Counted from the stretch's first letter, positions 1 to 5,553 are shown. The stretch is DNA of 7,080 nucleotides from Spirochaetaceae bacterium (GCA_031265015.1 JAISDG010000111.1:1-7080), one strand, 5' to 3'. The notes: generated by a model not told the origin, from the letters alone. Made by a program: numbers and translations.

Positions 1-159
1 GGCATGCCCGCAACCCTCTCGGAAATCGGCGTTGCCGAAAAAGATTTCCAGGCCATTGCCGGCAAGATCAGGAAATTTGACGAAGCCCGGGGGACCACCG
101 GTAATTTCCTTCCTCTTACTTCGAAGGACGTGCTGGAAATTCTGAAACTGGCAAAATGA
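1..159 (+). CDS. Iron-containing alcohol dehydrogenase, C-terminal fragment
   Basis: Frame 1 is open from the first base to the TGA at 157-159 and gives the last 52 residues of a protein that begins outside the window. The segment opens with GMPATLSEIGVAEKDF and ends with LPLTSKDVLEILKLAK. This resembles the C-terminal helical domain of group III iron-dependent alcohol dehydrogenases (butanol or 1,3-propanediol dehydrogenase type), where a 'G(I/M)P..L.E.G(I/V)' segment is followed by a 'PLT.EDV..IL..A' ending. Members of that family reduce aldehydes with NAD(P)H in the cytoplasm. The metal-binding and nucleotide-binding parts lie upstream and cannot be checked, so the substrate is unknown. 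The gene points towards rplU but is separated from it by 127 bp and appears to be a different transcription unit. No clear terminator follows; only a weak 4-bp stem (166-169 with 175-178) is seen. Confidence 0.65.
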   Translation, partial: GMPATLSEIGVAEKDFQAIAGKIRKFDEARGTTGNFLPLTSKDVLEILKLAK

Positions 160-213
160 AGGGCGGGGTATTAGACCCACTGCAAATAACGGACGGGATG
201 GAGAAGCGAAAAG

Positions 214-243
214 GCAAGCGAAGCCGCGCAGCAAGCGAAGCCG
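214..243. repeat. Two tandem copies of a 13-bp repeat (17-bp period)
   Basis: GCAAGCGAAGCCG occurs exactly at 214-226 and again at 231-243, with 4 bp between the copies. A third partial match, AAGCGAA, lies just upstream at 204-210. Each copy can form a small GC/GC-closed loop around AAGCGAA. The repeats fill the spacer between the dehydrogenase gene and rplU, upstream of the rplU promoter candidate. The function is unknown. They could be protein-binding sites, a remnant of a dispersed intergenic repeat, or replication slippage. Confidence 0.6.
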
Positions 244-248
244 TTCAC

Positions 249-277
249 TTGACATCCTTCCCGGCTTATGTGATCAT
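249..277 (+). promoter_or_regulatory. Candidate sigma70 promoter upstream of rplU
   Basis: A perfect TTGACA (249-254) is followed, after exactly 17 bp, by GATCAT (272-277), which matches four of six TATAAT positions. This is the best promoter-like sequence ahead of the ribosomal-protein operon. One problem is that a start site about 7 bp past the -10 box would fall near 284, only a few bases before the rplU ATG at 287, so the transcript would lack the GGAG at 278-281. Either the real start site is upstream, or this message is near-leaderless and the GGAG is incidental. Confidence 0.4.
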
Positions 278-286
278 GGAGTCATT

Positions 287-604
287 ATGTACGCTTTAGT
301 TGAATTTAAAGGCAGACAGTATAAGGCCGAAAAAGGCGCCCTGCTTAAGGTTGACAGAATCGATGCCGAACCGGGCTCAAAGCTTGCTATTGATTCGGTG
401 CTGCTCCTTTCCGGGGACGAAAAGGGGGTCACCGTGGGAGCCCCCTATGTGACGGGAGCCAGGGTAAGCGCCGTGGTTAAAAGCCATGCCAGGGACAAAA
501 AGATCATTGTTTTCAAGTACAAGTCCAAGAAGGATTACCGGAGAAAACAGGGACACCGCCAGCATTATTCGGTCATCGAAATCGAAGACATTGTCGGAGC
601 GTAA
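287..604 (+). CDS. rplU: 50S ribosomal protein L21
   Basis: This 105-residue protein is L21, a structural protein of the large ribosomal subunit that contacts 23S rRNA. The length is normal for the family (about 100-105). The N-terminus MYALVEFKGRQYKAEKG is the usual beta-rich start, and the basic rRNA-binding signature KYKSKKDYRRKQGHRQ lies at residues 77-92. The ATG at 287 has a GGAG Shine-Dalgarno at 278-281 with 5-nt spacing. It heads the run rplU-prp-rpmA-obgE, an order conserved in many bacteria; prp follows after 15 nt. In other bacteria this position in the operon ties L21, L27 and the assembly GTPase Obg to a common transcript. Nothing in the coding sequence looks damaged. Confidence 0.97.
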   Translation: MYALVEFKGRQYKAEKGALLKVDRIDAEPGSKLAIDSVLLLSGDEKGVTVGAPYVTGARVSAVVKSHARDKKIIVFKYKSKKDYRRKQGHRQHYSVIEIEDIVGA

Positions 605-619
605 ACTGTTATATAACCG

Positions 620-964
620 ATGATTGTCATTACGGTGGTTTTGGATGAATCGGGGCTGTTAAAAAGCTGCGATGTCCGGGGCCATGCCGGGGCGGGAAAA
701 CGGGGAACCGACATCGTCTGCGCCGCCGTTTCGGCGCTGGCCAGAACAGCCCTGGCCGTTCTGGCCGGCAGGGACGGAATTACCGCCGCTGGCGGGCCCG
801 GCGGCCGGGGGGAATTTTTCCTGGAAATCAAAAGCCTGTCCGGCGCCGGGCGGGAGTTTTTGGCCGGAGCGGGAACCTTCCTGGTGGAAGGGTTCCGGTC
901 GGTGGCCGCGGAATTTCCCCAAAACTGTACCCTGGACATACAAACATCGCGGGAAAGGCTCTGA
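620..964 (+). CDS. prp: Ribosomal-processing cysteine protease Prp (YsxB family)
   Basis: The 114-residue product matches the Prp/YsxB family, whose Staphylococcus member removes an N-terminal extension from ribosomal protein L27. The catalytic pair is visible: His22 in GHAG (residues 21-24) and Cys34 in DIVCAAVSAL (31-40), the same numbering as the S. aureus catalytic residues. Length is close to the usual 105-115. It sits in the standard place between rplU and rpmA. The ATG at 620 gives the family-type start (MIVITVVLDESG) but has no good Shine-Dalgarno, so translation may depend on ribosomes finishing rplU 15 nt upstream. The odd point is that the L27 encoded next door has no extension to remove, so the substrate here may be another protein or a non-proteolytic role may apply. 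The family call is firm; the activity is inferred. Confidence 0.9.
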   Translation: MIVITVVLDESGLLKSCDVRGHAGAGKRGTDIVCAAVSALARTALAVLAGRDGITAAGGPGGRGEFFLEIKSLSGAGREFLAGAGTFLVEGFRSVAAEFPQNCTLDIQTSRERL

Positions 965-991
965 AACTTCGGGTTTCAACTGAAGTTTCGG
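961..991 (+). promoter_or_regulatory. Competing hairpins between prp and rpmA
   Basis: Two perfect stems share the same 5' arm. In the long form GAAACTTC (963-970) pairs with GAAGTTTC (982-989), extendable by U962-G990 and C961-G991, with an 11-nt loop. In the short form TGAAAC (962-967) pairs with GTTTCA (973-978) around a UUCGG loop. They cannot coexist. The shared arm includes the prp stop codon (962-964), so a ribosome terminating there would melt both. No U-run follows, so it is not a standard terminator. It could modulate rpmA expression or protect an mRNA end; this is inference from sequence only. Confidence 0.4.
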
Positions 992-1028
992 CGCTAACCT
1001 TAAGGATTTTGCTGAATGGAGGAACGAT

Positions 1029-1286
1029 ATGGCTCGGAAAAGAGGCGGAAGCGGAGCGAAAAACGGGCGGGACTCAAATCCGCAGTATCTGGGGGTTAAG
1101 ACTTCCGGCGGATCCAGGGTAAGGGCCGGAACCATTATAGTCCGCCAGCGGGGAACGAAGATTCACCCGGGGGTCAATGTGGGCCGCGGCGGGGACGACA
1201 CCCTCTTTGCCCTGGCGGAGGGGACCGTGTCCTTTACCCGGCGGCGGGGCCGGAAGCTGGCTTCCGTTGTTCCCGCGGAAACCTGA
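1029..1286 (+). CDS. rpmA: 50S ribosomal protein L27
   Basis: The 85-residue protein is L27, which sits near the peptidyl-transferase centre and reaches tRNA ends with its flexible N-terminus. The start MARKRGGSGAKNGRDSNPQY contains the family signature GGSGAKNGRDS, and the middle carries the conserved G.IIVRQRGTK.HPG..VG.G.DDTLFAL pattern. A strong GGAGG (1018-1022) lies 6 nt before the ATG. The N-terminus is the short form: it lacks the hydrophobic 'NLQFF-A' type extension cleaved by Prp in Firmicutes. The in-frame codons back to the TGA at 981-983 (reading SFGANLKDFAEWRND) include no ATG, GTG or TTG, so a longer form cannot start there. Prp lies upstream and obgE 79 nt downstream. Confidence 0.97.
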   Translation: MARKRGGSGAKNGRDSNPQYLGVKTSGGSRVRAGTIIVRQRGTKIHPGVNVGRGGDDTLFALAEGTVSFTRRRGRKLASVVPAET

Positions 1287-1365
1287 TTCCCGGACGGTCC
1301 GTACCGCCCGGCGCAGCTCCCTTTAGGGTAATGAATCCGGGTAATTTTCTTCCGGGCAGCTTTTT

Positions 1366-2412
1366 ATGGAAAAATTCGCCGACGAAGCGTTAATCGAAGT
1401 TTCATCCGGCAGCGGCGGCAACGGCTGCGTGGCTTTCCGCCGGGAAAAGTATGTTCCCAAAGGAGGGCCCTCCGGAGGGGACGGGGGCAGAGGTGGCAGC
1501 GTGATCTTCCAGGTCCGCCGGAACCTGCGGACCCTGGCCCATCTGCGGTACAAACACAGTTTTAAGGCGGAAAACGGCCGGGACGGCGAAGGCCGGGAGC
1601 GGAACGGCCGGGACGGGGAGGACGTGGTTATTCCCCTGCCTCCGGGAACGGTTCTGAAAGATCCGAATACCGGAGAACTTATCCGGGATTTTGGTCGGAG
1701 CGAAGGCAGCTTTGTGTTCCTGAAAGGGGGGAACGGCGGCTGGGGGAATGTCCACTTTAAATCATCGGTAAACCAGGCCCCCCGCAGGGCCCTGCCGGGC
1801 AAACCCGGCGGATACCGCTTCCTGAAGGCGGAACTGCAGATTATGGCCGACGTGGGGCTGGTGGGCTTTCCTAACGCGGGAAAATCCTCGCTCCTGGACG
1901 CGTATACCAACGCCCGGCCTAAAATCGCCCCCTACCCGTTTACCACCAAAATCCCCAATCTTGGAGTTTTAACCCTGGGCGGCGGCAGGCCCTGGAGCGG
2001 AAAGGGCCCGGGCGGGGAGCCGGATGGCCTGGACATTATCATCGCCGATATTCCGGGGCTTATCGAAGGCGCGTCCAGGGGGATTGGCCTGGGCCACCGT
2101 TTTCTTAAACATATTTCCCGGGCCGCGGCGCTGGTGTTTCTGGTTGATCTTTCGGAGGATGGTTTTCTTTCGGTCTTTGATATCCTCCGGGGGGAACTGG
2201 AAGCCTTTTCCCCCGAGCTAACGGCAAAACGGCGGCTCCTCTGCGGTTCCAAGCTGGACCTGGAGGGAGCGGAGGATGCCCTGGAACAGCTTAAACAGAA
2301 GTATCCCGGGGAAAAAGTGCTGGGGATTTCGGTTTTTTCCGGCGCGGGATTAAAGGAACTGGCCGCGGAGCTGGGGGCTTTGGTGGACGAATCTTCCGGA
2401 AAAACGAAATGA
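1366..2412 (+). CDS. obgE: Obg family GTPase, 50S assembly (ObgE/CgtA)
   Basis: This 348-residue protein is Obg, a GTPase that binds the 50S subunit late in assembly and links ribosome maturation to growth and (p)ppGpp. Residues 1-158 form the glycine-rich Obg fold (GGNGCVAFRREKYVPKGGP at 17-35, later GGNGGWGN at 121-128). The G domain has G1 GFPNAGKSS (167-175), G2 PFTT (191-194), G3 DIPG (228-231), G4 SKLD (295-298) and G5 SVF (322-324). Two motifs deviate: G4 has Ser where the family has Asn or Thr, and G5 has Val where Ala is usual. A glycine-rich insert of about 15 residues (about 205-220) separates G2 and G3. No C-terminal OCT domain follows, which is common outside Firmicutes. The ATG at 1366 fits the family N-terminus although no clear Shine-Dalgarno precedes it. 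Its TGA overlaps the nadD start (ATGA), suggesting coupling. Confidence 0.96.
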   Translation: MEKFADEALIEVSSGSGGNGCVAFRREKYVPKGGPSGGDGGRGGSVIFQVRRNLRTLAHLRYKHSFKAENGRDGEGRERNGRDGEDVVIPLPPGTVLKDPNTGELIRDFGRSEGSFVFLKGGNGGWGNVHFKSSVNQAPRRALPGKPGGYRFLKAELQIMADVGLVGFPNAGKSSLLDAYTNARPKIAPYPFTTKIPNLGVLTLGGGRPWSGKGPGGEPDGLDIIIADIPGLIEGASRGIGLGHRFLKHISRAAALVFLVDLSEDGFLSVFDILRGELEAFSPELTAKRRLLCGSKLDLEGAEDALEQLKQKYPGEKVLGISVFSGAGLKELAAELGALVDESSGKTK

Positions 2413-3648
2413 AACTCGCGATCCTCGGGGGAAGTTTTAACCCTATCCACCTGGGCCACCTCTATCTGGCGGATACGGTTCTTTCCGCCCTGGGGATTGA
2501 CCGGCTTATCCTGACCCCCGCCAATATTTCCCCCTTTAAGCTGCATGGAGCGGAGGCTGGGGCGGAATCCCCTCCGCCGGCATCCGGCCGGGACCGGCTG
2601 GACATGGTTCTTGCCTCGGTAAGCGCGGACCCCAGGATCGGCGTGGATGATCTGGAACTCCGCAGGGGGGGGGGTGTCCTATACGGTGGATACCCTGAAC
2701 GAAATCATTGACCGGTACCGGCCCGGCGGAAAGCCTGTCCTGGTCCTGGGGGACGATGCGGCGGAAAATTTTTCCCTCTGGGCCAGGGCCGGGGAAATTG
2801 TCCAAAAGGCGGACATCGTCATTGCCCGGCGGACGGCTTTTCCCGCTTCGGGGACGAATGTCCCGGATTTCCCCTTTCCCCATACCCGTTTACAGAACGA
2901 AATTATGGAAATTTCCTCCGGGATGGTCCGGGAACGGATCTCCGAGGGAAAGGCCTGGCGTTACCTGGTACCCCGGGGCGCCCGGCTTATTATCGAAGAC
3001 CGGGGCCTTTACGGAGCCGTTCCCCCGGCCGCCGCGCCGGGGCTGCCTCCGGCGGGCATCTTATCCCTCACAGCCCGGGTGGAAGACGCCGTCCGGACGG
3101 CCCTTTCCCCCGGACGTTTTATCCATTCCCGGAATACCGCCCTGCTGGCCCGGGACCTGGCCCGGCGTTACAGCCTGGACGGGGAAGCGGCGTACCTGGC
3201 GGGAATTGCCCACGACATGGCAAAGGACCTTACCGGGGAGGAAATTCTTGCCCTGGCGGAGCGGGATGGTTCCGTGACGGAAAGGGAACGGAAAAATCCC
3301 GGCCTGCTGCACGGGCGGGCTGCGGCGGTCTTGCTGCGGGAGCGCCTGGGCATACATAATAGGGATGTGCTGGAAGCGGTATCATTCCATACCACCGGAA
3401 GGGCGGGGATGGGTCCTTTGGCCCGGGTGGTATTTATTGCTGATAAAATAGAAGTTTCCCGGAAGAACATACACCCGCGGTTTCGGGACCTGGCCGGAAG
3501 CGCCGGCCCGGAGGACAGTCTGGAAGGACTGTTCCGGGCGGTACTGGAAGATAATGTCCGCTGGCTTAAGCGGCAGGGCCTGGAGCCGGCGGAAGAAACC
3601 CTGGGGCTGCTTCCGGCCTTTCACGGGAACCCGGCGGAGCGGTCATGA
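2409..3648 (+). CDS. nadD: NadD-YqeK fusion (nicotinate-nucleotide adenylyltransferase + HD hydrolase), frameshifted
   Basis: This is one gene read in two frames. The first frame (2409 to stop 2709-2711) starts MKLAILGGSFNPIHLGH, with the nucleotidyltransferase motif at residues 7-17. At a ten-G run (2665-2674) similarity shifts to a frame open to 3648, continuing GVSYTVDTL. If one G is dropped, the product is 412 residues. About 1-200 is NadD, which makes nicotinate adenine dinucleotide from NaMN and ATP, including the C-terminal ISSGMVR (168-174) and YLVP elements. About 218-405 is a YqeK-type HD domain with His239, His268-Asp269, His301, His327 (FHTTG) and Asp345; YqeK enzymes hydrolyse diadenosine tetraphosphate. 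Without frame repair, the ORFs are 2409-2711 (100 residues, no NadD activity expected) and 2647-3648 from an internal ATG. NadD is normally essential, so a sequencing error, phase variation or slippage is more likely than a dead gene. Neighbours match the nadD-yqeK-rsfS cluster of Firmicutes. Confidence 0.85.
2665..2674 (+). repeat. G10 homopolymer tract inside nadD
   Basis: Ten consecutive G sit exactly where the nadD reading frame is lost. With nine (or twelve) G the frame reads R-R-G-G-V-S-Y and joins the two halves; with ten it runs into a stop at 2709-2711. Such tracts vary in length by slipped-strand mispairing in several pathogens, including Treponema pallidum, and are also a frequent source of sequencing error. 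The tract itself is certain; its meaning is not. Confidence 0.9.
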
Positions 3649-4877
3649 AAAGAAGCGCCGATTACAACAAATACAAGGCCGACGCAAGCGTTGTTTTACT
3701 CCTGGTAATCCTTCTTGTGGCGGCGGCGGGCGTTTTACTTGCCCTCAATGTCATCCGTTCCGATCCGATTGAAGAAGCCCTGGTAAGCGAAGAGGTGATC
3801 AACATCCTCTTTGTCCTGGAAAAGGAGGGCGCCCCCCTGGGTTCCTATGTGGTGATGTATTCACCCGTAAATAACCGGGCCGCGGCCATCTCCGTACCCG
3901 GCGATGTGGGGCTTATCCTTAAAACCTCGGACCGGGTAGACCGGATCGATTCGGTTTATGATCCCGGGAATATCGAAACCTTTCAGCGGGAAATAGAAGG
4001 GCTCCTGGAACTGAAAATCGCCTATTCGGTGGTTTTTGAAACGGAGAAACTCTCAAAAATCATAGACGTCATAGAAGGGGTGGAGATATTTATTCCCAAC
4101 GCCATAGAGATCTACGGGGAGGAGCCCCTGCTCTTTCCCTCGGGAAACACCAGGCTGGACGGCGACAAGGGAATAACCTACATTACCTGCGAACTTCCCG
4201 GAGAAGACCGGAACGAGGCGAACATCAGGATAGAACGGTTTTTTCTGGGGTTCCTCGAAAGTCTGGGTGAAAGCAGCCCCCTCTTTAAGAATTCCTCCCT
4301 GGGCCGGTATTTTTATCCCCTGCTTAAAACCGGCATGAACAGCCTTACCCGGCGGCGGTTCTTTGAGGCCCTGGCCGCCCTGGACGTTGACCGGATAAGC
4401 ATCCAAAGCGTGGCGGGCAATTACCGGGAAGTGTCGGGCCGGCAGCTTCTGTTTCCCTACTACGACGGGACGGTTATCAAGGACGTGGTCCGCCAGGCCC
4501 AGCGGAGCCTTTCCCAGCGGACCCAGGGTACCCTGGTGGAGCGGATTTTTACCGTGGAAATACTGAACGGAACCACTACCACGGGTCTGGCGGGCCGGAC
4601 AGCGGAGCTTATCCGGGGTTTCAACTATGATGTGATCGCCACCGGTAACGCGGACCGGAACGATTATGAACAAACGGAGATTATCGACAGGACGGGGCTG
4701 GAAAACGTAGTTGCCACCTTTGCCGGGGTTATCCAGTGCGGAAATATACGGTTTGAGTCACGGCTGTCCGATGAACTGACCGATCCGGGGCCCGCCGTCA
4801 GGAACAGCGAATACCGGGCGGATTTTACCCTGGTAATCGGAAGGGATTTTAATGGACGGGTTGTCACGGGAAATTAA
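3645..4877 (+). CDS. LCP-like membrane protein with LytR_C domain
   Basis: The 410-residue protein has a short basic cytoplasmic start, one membrane helix (about 15-36) and an extracytoplasmic remainder. Residues about 51-210 resemble the LytR-CpsA-Psr (LCP) fold, including AAAISVPGD (79-87), IIDVIEGVEIFIP (139-151) and LDGDKGITYI (171-180). Residues about 301-400 match the LytR C-terminal domain (VEILNGTTTTGLAGRTAELI to DFTLVIGRD). LCP enzymes normally transfer undecaprenyl-linked glycopolymers to peptidoglycan. Here the usual 'IPRD' is VPGD, and the 'YVRxR' arginines are replaced (YITCE at 179-183), so catalysis by the known mechanism is doubtful. The role may be binding of an envelope polymer or something specific to spirochaetes, which lack wall teichoic acids. 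The ATG at 3645 has GGAG at 3636-3639 (5-nt spacing) and overlaps the yqeK stop (ATGA). Its 3' end overlaps rsfS by 26 nt. Confidence 0.78.
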   Translation: MKRSADYNKYKADASVVLLLVILLVAAAGVLLALNVIRSDPIEEALVSEEVINILFVLEKEGAPLGSYVVMYSPVNNRAAAISVPGDVGLILKTSDRVDRIDSVYDPGNIETFQREIEGLLELKIAYSVVFETEKLSKIIDVIEGVEIFIPNAIEIYGEEPLLFPSGNTRLDGDKGITYITCELPGEDRNEANIRIERFFLGFLESLGESSPLFKNSSLGRYFYPLLKTGMNSLTRRRFFEALAALDVDRISIQSVAGNYREVSGRQLLFPYYDGTVIKDVVRQAQRSLSQRTQGTLVERIFTVEILNGTTTTGLAGRTAELIRGFNYDVIATGNADRNDYEQTEIIDRTGLENVVATFAGVIQCGNIRFESRLSDELTDPGPAVRNSEYRADFTLVIGRDFNGRVVTGN

Positions 4878-5292
4878 AGGGCCTGAATTTCGGCCCGCTG
4901 CGGATATTGCCAAACCGGACCGTCTTTCCGGCGGCCGGACCGGGGACGAGGAGTCCCCGGTATATATCAGGGCAATTTGCGCCCTGCTGGAAGAACATAA
5001 CGGACAGGAAGTCGTTGCCCTGGATCTTCGGAAACTCCATAGCTGGACCGATTTTTTTGTTATCGCCACCGTTACCAGCATAACCCATCTGCAGGGCCTG
5101 CTGCGCCATATCAGGGATTTTGCCGCGGAACAGGATATGCCCTTGTTCCGGGGACAGTGGAAAAACGGCGGGGAAAACGGCTGGAGCCTTGTCGATACGG
5201 GAACGGCTATTATCCATTTGATGACGGCCCAGACCAGGGAATTTTACGAACTGGAGGAACTGTGGAACGCCGCTGAACGGATATATCCCTGA
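4852..5292 (+). CDS. rsfS: Ribosomal silencing factor RsfS
   Basis: The 146-residue product carries the RsfS/Iojap/YbeB domain (about 38-144), which binds L14 on the 50S subunit and blocks joining with 30S when nutrients are low. Family patterns are clear: QEVVALDLRKLHSWTDFFVIAT (52-73 region), then GWSLVDTGTAIIHLMTAQTR (110-129) and FYELEELWNAAERI. About 36 residues precede the domain and look polar and non-conserved; most RsfS proteins start close to the domain. The ATG at 4852 is supported by GGAAGGGA (4839-4846) with about 6 nt to the start, inside the end of the LCP gene; a TTG at 4861 is a weaker alternative, and no usable start lies closer to the domain. It ends the ribosome/NAD operon. 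The cluster nadD-yqeK-rsfS is conserved in Firmicutes. The stop abuts the stop of the opposing acidic gene. Confidence 0.94.
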   Translation: MDGLSREIKGPEFRPAADIAKPDRLSGGRTGDEESPVYIRAICALLEEHNGQEVVALDLRKLHSWTDFFVIATVTSITHLQGLLRHIRDFAAEQDMPLFRGQWKNGGENGWSLVDTGTAIIHLMTAQTREFYELEELWNAAERIYP

Positions 5293-5553
5293 TTATTCGT
5301 CAAAATCGTCATAATCCACATCTTCTTCATAGTCGTAGTCGTCTTCTTCGTCAAAATCGTCGTCATCATCGTCAAAATCATCATCCTCAAAGTCATCGTC
5401 AAAATCATCGTCCATATCGTCAAAATCATCGTCGTCCGCAAGATCGTCTTCATCCCCCGCGTCATCGCTCAGGATAAAGGGATAGGGATATTCACAATTT
5501 TCCAAGACAGTACGCACGGGTTGTAATTCAAGTTCCTCCATAACATTCTCCAT
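5293..5553 (-). CDS. Highly acidic small protein with D-F-D-D repeats
   Basis: This 86-residue protein has two parts. Residues 1-29 (MENVMEELELQPVRTVLENC, then EYPYPFILS) are of normal composition, with the only Arg at 14. Residues 30-86 contain 42 Asp or Glu among 57 positions and no Lys or Arg. Aromatic residues recur every 3-7 positions (Phe44, 51, 55, 60, 67; Tyr73, 75, 81; Phe84). I do not recognise the family. Such tails occur in nucleic-acid mimics, cation-binding proteins and chaperone-like partners of basic ribosomal proteins, but nothing here decides between them. Support for a real gene: a sigma70-like promoter, a purine-rich Shine-Dalgarno (5567-5575) and a non-repetitive N-terminus. 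That Shine-Dalgarno is about 13 nt from the ATG at 5551-5553. Met5 (5539-5541) has a GGAG with 6-nt spacing and is a credible alternative start. The gene faces rsfS, stop to stop. Confidence 0.7.
   Translation of the reverse strand: MENVMEELELQPVRTVLENCEYPYPFILSDDAGDEDDLADDDDFDDMDDDFDDDFEDDDFDDDDDDFDEEDDYDYEEDVDYDDFDE
5297..5427. repeat. Five copies of an 11-bp motif in the acidic gene
   Basis: TCGTCAAAATC occurs at 5297-5307, 5348-5358, 5369-5379, 5396-5406 and 5417-5427. The steps (51, 21, 27 and 21 bp) are all multiples of three. On the coding (-) strand it reads GATTTTGACGA, encoding Asp-Phe-Asp-Asp/Glu. The near-identical codons suggest expansion by slippage or duplication rather than protein-level convergence, so tail length may vary between strains. 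Confidence 0.8.

Noticed and set aside
608..617. Palindrome GTTATATAAC just before the prp start.
   Set aside because: It is short, with no hairpin loop, and common in AT-rich spacers; no other sign of a regulator site.
659..1135. Long open frames on the - strand opposite prp, obgE, nadD-yqeK and ispE (for example 5659-6591 and 1323-1910).
   Set aside because: They lie opposite well-identified genes, are rich in Pro/Arg/Gly as expected for the complement of GC-rich coding DNA, and have no recognisable domain.
1287..1365. Possible terminator between rpmA and obgE (CGGAC/GTCCG palindrome; CCGG repeats near TTTTT at 1361-1365).
   Set aside because: The palindrome has too small a loop to fold, and the CCGG elements form only a weak stem; the T run is not preceded by a stable hairpin.
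1331..1393. A 20-codon frame (MNPGNFLPGSFLWKNSPTKR) overlapping the obgE start, possibly a leader peptide.
   Set aside because: Its AGGG is only 2 nt from the ATG, no regulatory codon run or attenuator follows, and this length is common by chance.
1573..1616. Direct repeat of AACGGCCGGGACGG (1573-1586 and 1603-1616) in obgE.
   Set aside because: It encodes the glycine-rich NGRDG segments typical of the Obg fold, so protein constraint explains it.
5279..5288. Palindrome GGATATATCC at the end of rsfS as a bidirectional terminator.
   Set aside because: Ten bp with no loop cannot form a stable hairpin, and no T runs flank it.
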